Below are positions 27,217 to 35,667 of a DNA stretch of 64,000 bases, piece by piece. Origin of the DNA: an uncultured Roseobacter sp. (GTDB lineage: Bacteria; Pseudomonadota; Alphaproteobacteria; Rhodobacterales; Rhodobacteraceae); the NCBI RefSeq assembly GCF_947499265.1, contig NZ_CANMNK010000012.1, positions 30,324-94,323 on the forward strand, given 5' to 3'. The position numbers and the translations under genes are program-made. Every line of letters starts with the position of its first letter. Position 1 is the stretch's first letter. Below the pieces are notes generated by a model. It was not told the origin of the DNA. It ran no database searches and worked only from the letters and a program-made list of their open reading frames with translations.

Positions 27217-27415
27217 TCCCTTGACAGATGATTCTGCGAATCTGCTGTGATGGGAAAGATTGTTTTCATAAAGGGGACAAAAGCGTTTTTAGACCGGTTC
27301 TGTCGGTCTGACCGCCGGATATTCAACTTTAAATTGTGGGGTATCCCAAGTATTTTAATAAATCTGAGCGGAAATCCGCAAAAAGGCTGGCCAAATTAGG
27401 CAGGAATATGGTTTA

Positions 27416-27430
27416 TTAACGTGAGATTAA
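27416..27430 (+). promoter_or_regulatory. CtrA-type binding site (TTAA-N7-TTAAC)
   Basis: TTAA at 27416-27419 and TTAAC beginning at 27427 are seven bases apart, the complete CtrA pattern. It is 22 bp before the likely start of the VPLPA-CTERM gene, close enough to overlap its promoter. Confidence 0.6.
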
Positions 27431-27452
27431 CTTCGTAATGAGGATTCTGAAT

Positions 27453-27968
27453 ATGAATATCAAAACAATTTTGGCAGCCGGCGTCCTTGCCGTGTCTTTG
27501 CCATTCGCAGCTTCAGCTGCAACGGTATCGGGCGATTTCTCCGATGTCGGAACAAACGTGATCGGTGGTACCGGCGTCGTGGGTTCCTCAAACATCGCGG
27601 ATCTGGACACTGGTCCGATGTCCGTTTCTTTTGATTTTGAAGTCAACCCAGCACGTTCCGTTGAAGGCATCGGTACTGTGCGCCGGTCGACAACTGTCGA
27701 AAATCTGGTCATCACATTCAACGGCGTTGTTGTGGCAACTGACGGTGGTTCGCCCACAGCAGAGTTCCACTTCGGTCCAGCGAATTTCCAGCCAGGTGAA
27801 ATCTTCACTCTGACCTTCTCATGGACAGCTGCTGCAGCAACAGACAACATCGACTTCGACGTTGAGTTGGCTCCTGTGCCGGTTCCAGCAGCAGGCCTGC
27901 TGCTCGCCAGCGTCATGGGTGGCGGTGCATTCGTTGCACGCCGTCGTAAGAAAAAAGCAGACGCCTAA
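27453..27968 (+). CDS. VPLPA-CTERM exported protein, probable exosortase substrate
   Basis: A 171-residue secreted protein. The signal peptide (about 1-22, ending ASA-AT) is followed by a beta-rich domain without cysteines. The C terminus has the three-part sorting signal: PVPVPAAG, then the hydrophobic helix LLLASVMGGGAFVA, then RRRKKK. VPLPA-type tails are cut and attached by exosortase XrtD, encoded 1.5 kb downstream. GAGGA at 27440-27444 selects the ATG at 27453 rather than 27438. The gene is AT-richer than its neighbours, is preceded by a CtrA-type site and ends at a strong terminator. Its surface role is unknown. Confidence 0.87.
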   Translation: MNIKTILAAGVLAVSLPFAASAATVSGDFSDVGTNVIGGTGVVGSSNIADLDTGPMSVSFDFEVNPARSVEGIGTVRRSTTVENLVITFNGVVVATDGGSPTAEFHFGPANFQPGEIFTLTFSWTAAAATDNIDFDVELAPVPVPAAGLLLASVMGGGAFVARRRKKKADA

Positions 27969-27996
27969 ACTCTTCAGGCGACTGTAACTGACAAAG

Positions 27997-28026
27997 AAAA
28001 GGGCTGCTCTTCGGGCAGCCCTTTTT
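27997..28026 (+). terminator. Rho-independent terminator after the VPLPA-CTERM gene
   Basis: GGGCTGC (28001-28007) pairs with GCAGCCC (28015-28021). It is flanked by AAAA on the left and TTTTT on the right. Confidence 0.88.
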
Positions 28027-28124
28027 CATTGCGGGGTTCCCACGCCACGGCCCTTGTTTCCCGCAGGCAAATCCTTCAGACAAACGCTGTTGCCCCGTCC
28101 CAACCGCGTAGGAATGTAGCGCCC

Positions 28125-28757
28125 GTGATTTCGCATCAGCACAAGGTGATTTTTGTCCATATCCCCAAGACCGGCGGGCAAAGTGTCGAACATATGTTTC
28201 TGGACGATCTGGGGCTGAGCTGGGAAGACCGCGCGCCCTTGCTGCTGCGCCCCAATCAGGACCCGAAGGTGGGGCCACGCCGGATGGCGCATCTCTATGC
28301 CGATGAATACGTCAGCAAGGGGCATGTGACGCAGGAGCAATTCGACAGCTACCTCAAGTTCGCCGTGGTGCGGAACCCTTACGACCGGATCATCTCCGAA
28401 TATCTCTACCGCTTTCAGAAGACGCCGTTCTGGAAAACCCCCAGTGCGGCGCGGTTCCTCAAGCGCACCTACCCGGATGATTTCTCCGATACCGCGCGGC
28501 ACATGATGCCCCAGACCCGCTATGTGATGGACGCTGACGGCAAGCTGCTGGTCGATCACATCCTGCGGTTCGAAGAGATGGGCGAGGCGATGGCGGACCT
28601 GTCAGAGCAGATCTTCGGTGAACGCCGCAGTCTGCCGCATCGCAACAAGACCAAGGTGGACAACAAGGCGAAAAAGGCCAAGCTGCGCAAGACGTTACAG
28701 CCAAAGATCGCGCAGATGTACCAAGAGGATTTCGAGGTTTTCGACTACCCGGTCTGA
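28125..28757 (+). CDS. Sulfotransferase (Sulfotransfer_2-like)
   Basis: A 210-residue sulfotransferase, counted from the GTG at 28125. Upstream codons to 28029 are not convincing and would abut the terminator; AGGA lies 11 nt before the GTG. The 5'-PAPS loop is VIFVHIPKTGGQSVEH (about 8-23) and the 3'-phosphate motif is FAVVRNPYDRIISEYLYRF (about 79-97). This compact type sulfates carbohydrates. It stands alone between the exosortase substrate and a GFA-family gene. The other two members of the same compact subtype in this window are at 40892 and 63078. Confidence 0.85.
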   Translation: MISHQHKVIFVHIPKTGGQSVEHMFLDDLGLSWEDRAPLLLRPNQDPKVGPRRMAHLYADEYVSKGHVTQEQFDSYLKFAVVRNPYDRIISEYLYRFQKTPFWKTPSAARFLKRTYPDDFSDTARHMMPQTRYVMDADGKLLVDHILRFEEMGEAMADLSEQIFGERRSLPHRNKTKVDNKAKKAKLRKTLQPKIAQMYQEDFEVFDYPV

Positions 28758-28817
28758 CACGTCAGAGCAGGGTGGTCTCCGCTCTGCGGAACCCAGCGGC
28801 CTTTCATCTGCGATGGG

Positions 28818-29213
28818 TCAAAACCACATGTCTTTTACCATGCGGCCATCACCTGGAAGTTCCTTAAAGCTCTCGCGCCCCTCGAAGTGACGGATTGGAA
28901 GCGCGCTGATTGGTGCGGGGTCAGACATCCGAACATTCACGGCGGCCCGCTTGCGCCCGTTTTCGTCTTCGGAACAAACAATGAAATGCGTCACACACCC
29001 GCAAATGGCACAGAAGTGGAAATTGATATCCCCGCTGTCGCGACGCTGATACGTATTTGTCTGCCCGGTGGTTTGAATGTCAAAGCCATCGTACCCGTAG
29101 GCCCAGAGGGCGCCGTAACGCCGACAGATTGTGCAATTGCAGGCTGTGACCGACTTTGGCACCGTTTCGAGAGTCCAGCCAGCTTCGCCGCAGTGGCAGG
29201 TTCCTTTCAGCAT
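28818..29213 (-). CDS. GFA-family zinc-binding protein (glutathione-dependent formaldehyde-activating-like)
   Basis: A 131-residue protein of the GFA/CENP-V fold. The paired cysteine motifs GTCHCG (near residue 5), CNCTICRRYGALW (about 25-37) and FCAICGC (about 67-73) provide the zinc ligands. Despite the family name, most members are uncharacterised. It has no obvious link to polysaccharide synthesis and converges with the sulfotransferase gene. It may be a passenger gene. Confidence 0.85.
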   Translation of the reverse strand: MLKGTCHCGEAGWTLETVPKSVTACNCTICRRYGALWAYGYDGFDIQTTGQTNTYQRRDSGDINFHFCAICGCVTHFIVCSEDENGRKRAAVNVRMSDPAPISALPIRHFEGRESFKELPGDGRMVKDMWF

Positions 29214-29435
29214 GTCTCAAACTTCGTTCCGGGCATTGTCGGCGATCCTTACGATGAAGGCGATTGGCCATGTCGATACTGTGTTGCAGACATCCCTGTC
29301 AAATTTGGCAATCCAGACTGCAGACATGTATCACACACGCAGCACCTGACACTTCGGGCTTTGAGCCGCCATGCGGTGCTGCGCGGAGGATCCGTCCTGA
29401 TCCCGGAGGCGGTGCCTGTCGGGCCCGGACGCCTG

Positions 29436-31028
29436 TCAGGCGCCGGGGATGAAGCGGGGCAGGGCCGGGACCACTTCCTGCATCATCTCATTCAGGCGTG
29501 CCGCGGCATCCGCGTCCGTCTCACCATCGGCAATTAGCGTGGTCAGGCGCACCATGGCCCCGTCCTTGCGCCCCGTGGTGATCCCGTCGAGCACCAGATA
29601 CATCTTGGCGGCGAAATCCCAGGCGACCTTGCGGCCTTTCTGTTCGAACCAGTAATAGACCATCATCCGGGTCTCGCCCTTCTGGATGATCGCGCGGTTG
29701 ATCTCGAACGCGCCTGCGTGGTTCAGTTCCTGCGCCACGTCGACCCGTTCCAGCCAGGCAATCTCCCAGCCGGAGCCCGGCAGGCAGATCTCGGGCGAAT
29801 GCACGCCGCCCTGGCTCTGGTCCTTGTACCAGGCCGAGAAGAACCCGACCGTCGGCTCATTGCCCTTGGCGAAATTCACCGAGTGGTAGTCATCGGCTTT
29901 CAGCTCGCGCACCACCTTGGGGTCCAGTATGTCGCGGATGCCGATCTGCTTCCACTCGCCCATCTGGCGGGGGAAGAGGGCAAAGCTGTCACGGTCCGCG
30001 CGCAGCACGTCCCGCTCCGGGATGGCGGCCCAGATGCCGGAGGCCAGCACCATGGCCGAGGCGGAGACGATCAGGGCGGTGGAGGCGCGCACATAGCGCA
30101 CCCGCAGCATCTGCGGTACCAGACCGTCGGTATCGAGATCCAGCGCATCCACCAGGCCCATCTTCTGTGGGTTCAGGAACAGCATGATGCGCGCCAGGGC
30201 GAAGAGCAGCAGGATACAGGCGAGGAAGATCACCCAGCCTTCGAAGAAATGGGTGAAGCCTTCGAGCCATTCGACGCCAAACTCCTGCACCAGGAGCCCG
30301 CCGATGGCGATGCGCACGGAGTTCATCAGCACGGTGATGGGGGCGGCAGAGATCAGCAGCACGGCCTTGTGCCACATCGGACCCTTATAGAGCACCGCAA
30401 AGATGTAGGAGAAGCTGAGGATCGGGAAGAGGTAGCGCAGGCCCGAGCAGGCCTCGGCCACATGCAGCTTGAGCGTGCCCAGATCGATGATATTGCCATC
30501 AAGGAACACCGGCACGGACATCAGCTGCAAGAACCACACGCCCAATTCGGAAGAGACGAACTGCAGGAAGGTCGAGAGCTTGTAATAGAGCACGCCGGGC
30601 AGCGGCAGCATGTAGACAAGGTGCAGGACGGGGGGCCAGAAATGCTTGCCCGTCTTCCAGCCGAAACTGATCAGCAGCAGACCGCCGATCCACAGGATCG
30701 TGGCATAGGCAACGATGTCAGAGATATTGGCCAGCTTGCCCATGGTGCCCACCACCAGCGCGCCCAAGAGGACCATCACACCGACCCAGCGGTCGCGTTT
30801 CGGGCCGGGATCGATCGGGTATTCCTTGAGCTGACGCAGGAACAGCAGGCCGGACAGGATCGGGATCAGGGGGCCGTGGCTGTATTCGGGCAGCTGCCAG
30901 GCGGTCAGCAGGGCATCGAGCCCGTCAATAAAGAAAACACCGGCACCAATGAAGGCAACGGCGAGCCAGAACATACCCCAACTGAAGAAAACGGCGACGG
31001 GTGGCGCTGTATCTTGCGTCATCGACAT
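29436..31028 (-). CDS. xrtD: Exosortase XrtD-type with fused EpsI domain
   Basis: A 530-residue membrane transpeptidase. The N-terminal part (to about 300) has eight or so helices carrying the exosortase catalytic triad: Cys194 in AEACSGLRYL, Arg239 in NSVRI and His260 in THFFEGW. The C-terminal periplasmic part (about 330-525) is an EpsI-like domain, with SQGGVHSPEICLPGSGWE and YYWFEQKG motifs. This fused layout fits the VPLPA-CTERM-specific exosortase. It would cleave the sorting tail of the protein at 27453-27968 and couple it to a surface polymer. It is divergent from the glycosyltransferase gene at 31184. Confidence 0.9.
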   Translation of the reverse strand: MSMTQDTAPPVAVFFSWGMFWLAVAFIGAGVFFIDGLDALLTAWQLPEYSHGPLIPILSGLLFLRQLKEYPIDPGPKRDRWVGVMVLLGALVVGTMGKLANISDIVAYATILWIGGLLLISFGWKTGKHFWPPVLHLVYMLPLPGVLYYKLSTFLQFVSSELGVWFLQLMSVPVFLDGNIIDLGTLKLHVAEACSGLRYLFPILSFSYIFAVLYKGPMWHKAVLLISAAPITVLMNSVRIAIGGLLVQEFGVEWLEGFTHFFEGWVIFLACILLLFALARIMLFLNPQKMGLVDALDLDTDGLVPQMLRVRYVRASTALIVSASAMVLASGIWAAIPERDVLRADRDSFALFPRQMGEWKQIGIRDILDPKVVRELKADDYHSVNFAKGNEPTVGFFSAWYKDQSQGGVHSPEICLPGSGWEIAWLERVDVAQELNHAGAFEINRAIIQKGETRMMVYYWFEQKGRKVAWDFAAKMYLVLDGITTGRKDGAMVRLTTLIADGETDADAAARLNEMMQEVVPALPRFIPGA

Positions 31029-31183
31029 CGGATCAACCCTTTTTACTAAATACTATCGTTGGCTATAGGAAACGTCTGCGAGAGAATTAAGGCGGTCATC
31101 GATTTATTTGCACCTGACATACCTTACAACGGCCCTTTATAGAAGATATTTTCCGCACTATGGGGTCTGCAGGGATCACATAA

Positions 31184-32524
31184 ATGTCAGATGGGAAAAT
31201 TGTGACGCAACCTACCCCGAACGCGCAGCCCCGCCCACACACCCGGCCCCGCGTGTTGGTCATTGCCGAAGCTGCCAACCCTGAATGGGTCAGCGTGCCC
31301 CTGGTCGGCTGGTCCATGGCCCATGCGCTGCGGGCGGTGGCGGATGTGCATATCGTCACCCAGATCCGCAACCGCGATGCCATTCTGCGCGCAGGCCTGG
31401 AAGAGGGCCGCGATTTCACCGCGATTGATTCCGAAGCCGTCGCCCGGCCGCTGCACAAGCTGGCGGAGCTGCTGCGCATGGGCACCGGCAAGGGCTGGAC
31501 CATGACCACCGCGATAGCTGCGGTGTCTTACCCCTATTTCGAACATCTGGTCTGGCAGCAGTTCGGCCCCGCGCTGGTGGGGCGGGAGTATGATCTGGTG
31601 CACCGGGTCACGCCGCTGAGCCCGACCATCCATTCGCCGATTGCCCTGCGTTGTGCTCGTGCGCGGGTACCCTTTATCCTCGGTCCGCTCAATGGCGGGG
31701 TGCCCTGGCCGGCGGGGTTTGATGCGGAACGGCGGCGGGAACGCGAATGGCTGTCTTATGTGCGCAGCGCTTACAAACTGGTGCCGGGCCGCGGGCGCAC
31801 GTTGCAGGCAGCGCATGCCATCCTCACCGGATCGCGCCACACGCAGGGCGAAATCCCCGCACGGCACCGCGACAAGACCGTCTGGCTGCCGGAGAATGCG
31901 ATTGATCCCGCGCGATTCAATCTCAGCGCAAAACAGAGCCTAAATAGCCCGCTTAGAGCCTGTTTTATCGGGCGTCTGGTCCCCTATAAGGGCCCTGACA
32001 TGCTGTTGGAGGCGGCCGCCCCCCTGTTGCGGTCCGGTCAGCTGGTTCTCGACATCATTGGCGATGGTCCGATGCGCCCGGACCTTGAGGCGCTGGCCGC
32101 CCGGCTGGAGATCGCGCCTGCCGTCACCTTCCATGGCATGATGGCGCATGAGGATGTGCAGAGCGTTGCGGTAGAGGCCAATCTGCTGACCTTCCCCTCG
32201 ATCCGCGAGTTCGGCGGCGGCGTGGTGCTGGAAGCGATGGCGCTGGGGGTGGTGCCGGTGATCGTGGATTACGCGGGCCCGGGCGAATTGGTGCGCGCGC
32301 AGACCGGGTACAAGGTGCCTATTGGCAGCCGCGCGGAGATCATTGCCCGCTTTGGCGCTGTGCTGCAGCAGATCGTGTCGGATCCGTCGCCCCTGCCGGG
32401 GTTGGCGGCGGCGGCCCAAGCCGATGTGCAGGCACGCTTCACCTGGGAGGCCAAGGCGGCCCAGGTACGCCGGGTCTATGATGCGGTGCTGGCAGGCGGG
32501 CCCTTGCCACAGGTCATGGGCTGA
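31184..32524 (+). CDS. Glycosyltransferase family 4
   Basis: A 446-residue GT-B retaining glycosyltransferase. The C-terminal nucleotide-sugar domain has GRLVPYKGPDMLLEAA (263-278) and the EX7E motif EFGGGVVLE (342-350). The acceptor domain contains GPLNGGVPW, seen in hexosyltransferases of this family. It adds a sugar to the growing lipid-linked repeat; donor and linkage cannot be predicted. The ATG at 31184 follows a 155-bp gap shared with the divergent exosortase gene. Its last 11 bp overlap the end of the convergent acyltransferase gene. Confidence 0.88.
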   Translation: MSDGKIVTQPTPNAQPRPHTRPRVLVIAEAANPEWVSVPLVGWSMAHALRAVADVHIVTQIRNRDAILRAGLEEGRDFTAIDSEAVARPLHKLAELLRMGTGKGWTMTTAIAAVSYPYFEHLVWQQFGPALVGREYDLVHRVTPLSPTIHSPIALRCARARVPFILGPLNGGVPWPAGFDAERRREREWLSYVRSAYKLVPGRGRTLQAAHAILTGSRHTQGEIPARHRDKTVWLPENAIDPARFNLSAKQSLNSPLRACFIGRLVPYKGPDMLLEAAAPLLRSGQLVLDIIGDGPMRPDLEALAARLEIAPAVTFHGMMAHEDVQSVAVEANLLTFPSIREFGGGVVLEAMALGVVPVIVDYAGPGELVRAQTGYKVPIGSRAEIIARFGAVLQQIVSDPSPLPGLAAAAQADVQARFTWEAKAAQVRRVYDAVLAGGPLPQVMG

Positions 32525-34475
32525 CCTTCAGGGGCGGCAGTTGCAGCCAGCCGGTCCGGGCGATCTTTGCCCCGAAATGCTTGGCCCCGGCCTTGGAATA
32601 ATGGTGGTAGTCATAGAAGATCTTGCGCCCGTCGTCGGTGATCATATCGCAGGTCCTGGTCTCATCATCACAGACATAATCATACCGCCGCAGCACCGGG
32701 AGATCGTAGTCCTCTGCCACTTTCAGCAGCCCCAGGTCGGTGCGCCCGTCCACTGTGGTATCAAGCTGGGTGTAGGCAAAGGCATTGAGGTCTTCTACGG
32801 AGGGGATGCCCTGATGCGTGCGGATGTACCAGTCAAAGACCGGCAGCCTGCCGATATCCGCAAAAGACGGGGAATTGAGCAGCAGCACGATCTGCTTGCC
32901 GGTGGGCAACAAGCGGTCGAGCAGGTTGGGCATCCGGCGCACGGAGCGGTTGGTATAGGCAAAGGCCAGCAGCACCGTGTCGGAGGCCTGAAAATTCGGC
33001 GAGGCCAGCAGCCCGTCAATGAGGTGGTTGTCGAGCGAGGCCTTCATGCCGAAGCGTGAAAACTGGATGTCCGGGAAGAGCTCGGTATTCAGGTGGAAGG
33101 TGTCGAACATGTCCTTGGCCAGCGAATTGCCCAGCACCAGAACCTTTCGTCCCGGTTGGTCCATGTCGTACCACAGCACCTCGGCTTCGAATTGCGAGGG
33201 GGCGCGGGGCCCGGAGGGGCCCATCCCGTATTCCGCCGCATAATCGGCCAGCACCTGCCAGGCCTCCTCGCGCAGGCGCGCCTTGTCGAACTCCGCAGGA
33301 CCATAAAGCGCGATCAGATCGGGGAAGCGTTCGCGGCGCCCGTCCTGCACCAGCATCACGGTGGTGAAGCCCACGACCAGCGCAGTGGTCAGGGAAATGC
33401 TGCCGACAAGGCCCTTGCGCGAGACCGCGCCGGGTGTGCGGAACGGCCGCTCAATCACCCGGTAGGACAGGATGGCCAGCGCAAAGGACAGCGCCAGCCA
33501 GATCAGGCGGTCAAGGAGGCCGGGGTCATGGTCGATCAGCCGGCCAAAGGCCATGATCGGATAGTGCCACAGATAGAGCGAATAGGAGATCAGCCCGATC
33601 CCGACAAAGGCCTTGCTGGAGAGCAACCGGGTGACCACATCCCTTTGCTGGCCGCCAAACCAGATGATCAAAACAGTGCCTAACACAGCCGGAATCGTCG
33701 CCAGCCCGGGGTGATAGCGGTTCAGCCCGCTGACAAACATCGGCAGCACAATGAGCGCCAGACCTAGCGCAGGCAGCCGCCTACAGCGTGTCGCCGTATG
33801 CCCGGCCCCCGGATGGCGGGTCAGAAAATGCGCCAGAACCGCCCCGGCCATGAGCTCCCAGAGCCGACTGATGACCCAGTAGAACGACAGCGACTGATCC
33901 GCCCGCGTGGTGATCTCCGACACGATCAGCCCTATGAGGATCGCCGCGAGCCCGATGGGGATGATCCGCGCCGCCGCGTGGCGCAGCAAAAGGATATAGA
34001 TCAGCGGAAAGAAGATGTAGAACTGCTCCTCCACCGCCAGCGACCAGGTGTGCAGGAAGGGTTTCAGCGCGCCGGGGGCTGCGCCATAGACCGCCGCCTC
34101 GAAATGCCAGAACATATTGGACAGAAAGAACACCGAGGCGATCAGCGAGCGGACGAACTCCTCCATTTCGCTGGGCATGAGCACGACCCAGGCGACGGGT
34201 AGCGTCGCGAAGATGACCGCAAAAAGCGCAGGCAGCAGGCGGCGCGCCCGGCGTTCATAGAAATTCAGGATCGAAAACCGCCCTGTCCGGTCCCATTCCT
34301 GCAGGATCAGCGAGGTGATGAGAAACCCCGAGATGACAAAGAAGACATCGACCCCCAGATAGCCCGCAGGCAGCACCGCACCGGAAAAGAACGGGAACTT
34401 GGCGTGGTAGATCAGCACCGCCCCCACCGCGATTGTGCGCAGACCATCAATTTCCGGGCGGTATTTCAAACTCAT
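32514..34475 (-). CDS. O-acyltransferase with C-terminal SGNH-like domain (OafA/YrhL type)
   Basis: A 653-residue protein. The N-terminal acyltransferase-3 domain (about 1-370) starts KYRPEIDGLRTIAVGAVLIYH with the conserved His near 24 and includes FFVISGFLIT and HTWSLAVEEQFY. The C-terminal periplasmic domain (about 410-650) resembles SGNH hydrolases, with VLGNSLAKD in place of GDSH and DYHHYS as the DxxH block. Such proteins O-acetylate surface glycans in two steps, across and outside the membrane. The GNS variant keeps the serine but not the usual aspartate, so its activity should be checked. Confidence 0.88.
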   Translation of the reverse strand: MSLKYRPEIDGLRTIAVGAVLIYHAKFPFFSGAVLPAGYLGVDVFFVISGFLITSLILQEWDRTGRFSILNFYERRARRLLPALFAVIFATLPVAWVVLMPSEMEEFVRSLIASVFFLSNMFWHFEAAVYGAAPGALKPFLHTWSLAVEEQFYIFFPLIYILLLRHAAARIIPIGLAAILIGLIVSEITTRADQSLSFYWVISRLWELMAGAVLAHFLTRHPGAGHTATRCRRLPALGLALIVLPMFVSGLNRYHPGLATIPAVLGTVLIIWFGGQQRDVVTRLLSSKAFVGIGLISYSLYLWHYPIMAFGRLIDHDPGLLDRLIWLALSFALAILSYRVIERPFRTPGAVSRKGLVGSISLTTALVVGFTTVMLVQDGRRERFPDLIALYGPAEFDKARLREEAWQVLADYAAEYGMGPSGPRAPSQFEAEVLWYDMDQPGRKVLVLGNSLAKDMFDTFHLNTELFPDIQFSRFGMKASLDNHLIDGLLASPNFQASDTVLLAFAYTNRSVRRMPNLLDRLLPTGKQIVLLLNSPSFADIGRLPVFDWYIRTHQGIPSVEDLNAFAYTQLDTTVDGRTDLGLLKVAEDYDLPVLRRYDYVCDDETRTCDMITDDGRKIFYDYHHYSKAGAKHFGAKIARTGWLQLPPLKVSP

Positions 34476-34686
34476 CAGCGCGCAAAACCTTAAACAAATA
34501 CAGGGTCGCTTTTGGCAAATTTTGCCGCATCGATCAATTGATAAACCTGTGTTTGCGGGGCAGATATGCAGCTTGCCCTGCGGGGATGCATTTTTGCGCG
34601 CATCTTTGACTTCTCGGCGATTCTAGGCACTCAACCTGTTTCTTTTCGCGCGGACCGGCTTTACAAGCCGACAGGTAAGTTGACCC
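34476..34686. promoter_or_regulatory. Divergent promoter region with several inverted repeats
   Basis: A 211-bp gap between the acyltransferase and GT2 operon starts. GGCAAA-T-TTTGCC (34514-34526) and ATCAATTGAT (34533-34542) are perfect palindromes and operator-like. CGGCTT-TAC-AAGCCG (34656-34670) can form a hairpin just before the GTG at 34687. No promoter was fixed. Confidence 0.4.
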
Positions 34687-35667
34687 GTGAAAGTTTTTCA
34701 GAACATGAATGCCTCCGCCGACCCTCAGTCCTATGTGCTGATTTCGCCGTGCCGGAATGAGGCAGCCTATATGCGCCGCACGCTCGACAGTGTGGTGGCC
34801 CAGACAGTGACGCCCGCGGCCTGGGTGATTGTCGATGACGGCTCCACCGACGAGACCCCGCAGATTCTGGCCGAGTATGCCGCGCGCCATGACTGGATCC
34901 GGATCGTGCAGAAACCGGACCGCGGGCACCGGGCGGTGGGCCCCGGTGTGATCGAGGCGTTTTACGCGGGCTATGCCACCATCGATCCGGGCGATTTTGC
35001 CTATTCCTGCAAGCTCGACCTCGATCTCGATCTGCCGCCGCGGTATTTCGAGATCCTGATGCAGCGGATGCAGGAAAACCCGCGCATCGGCACCTGTTCG
35101 GGCAAACCTTATGTGCGCGAGGGCGGCCAGCTGATCTCGGAGCGGCGCGGCGACGAGATGTCCGTGGGCATGACCAAATTCTACCGGCAGGCCTGTTTCG
35201 ACGCCATTGGCGGCTATGTGCATGAGGTGATGTGGGACGCCATCGATTGCCACAAGGCGCGGTCGATGGGCTGGATCGCGGTCAGCTGGGATGATCCGGA
35301 GCTGCGCTTTGAACATCTGCGGCCCATGGGGTCGAGCCAGACCTCGATCTATACCGGGCGCCGCCGACACGGGTTCGGGCAGTATTTCATGGGGTCCGAT
35401 CCGCTGTTTTATCTGGCCACCTGTGTCTTTCGCATGCGCGAGCGGCCCTTCGTGCTGGGCGGTCTGGCGATGCTGCAGGGCTATCTGGGCGCCTGGCTGC
35501 GCGGGGAGCGGCAGTATGAGGATGCCGAGCTGCGCGCCTTCATCCGCGCCTATCAGCGCCGGGCGCTGCGAGTGGGCAAGGCCCGCGCGGTGGCCGAGAT
35601 TGATGCGGAAAATGCGGGCCTGTTTCAGGCCAATAGCGCGCAGATGGTTGCGGGAGGCCCCTCATGA
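34687..35667 (+). CDS. Glycosyltransferase family 2
   Basis: A 326-residue GT-A enzyme. YVLISPCRNEAAYMRRTLDS opens the domain, VDDGSTDE (about 49-56) is the nucleotide-binding acidic motif, and CKLDLDLDLP supplies a DxD-like metal site near 104-113. The C-terminal part is helical and basic. It would add a sugar to the repeat unit. The GTG at 34687 or the ATG at 34705 could be the start; an AGGT lies about 12 nt before the GTG. It begins a plus-strand operon of four genes, with the next start overlapping its stop (ATGA). Confidence 0.87.
   Translation: MKVFQNMNASADPQSYVLISPCRNEAAYMRRTLDSVVAQTVTPAAWVIVDDGSTDETPQILAEYAARHDWIRIVQKPDRGHRAVGPGVIEAFYAGYATIDPGDFAYSCKLDLDLDLPPRYFEILMQRMQENPRIGTCSGKPYVREGGQLISERRGDEMSVGMTKFYRQACFDAIGGYVHEVMWDAIDCHKARSMGWIAVSWDDPELRFEHLRPMGSSQTSIYTGRRRHGFGQYFMGSDPLFYLATCVFRMRERPFVLGGLAMLQGYLGAWLRGERQYEDAELRAFIRAYQRRALRVGKARAVAEIDAENAGLFQANSAQMVAGGPS

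Noticed and set aside
27291..27309. AGACCG-N7-CGGTCT as a repA terminator
   Set aside because: The T run precedes rather than follows the stem on the plus strand, and there is none on the minus strand; it may be just an inverted repeat.
28887..29537. A 216-codon plus-strand frame
   Set aside because: Overlaps the GFA-family and exosortase genes antisense; no domain seen.
29436..31028. Exosortase of the PEP-CTERM (XrtA) type
   Set aside because: The EpsI domain is fused and the nearby sorting tail is of VPLPA type, which fits XrtD better.
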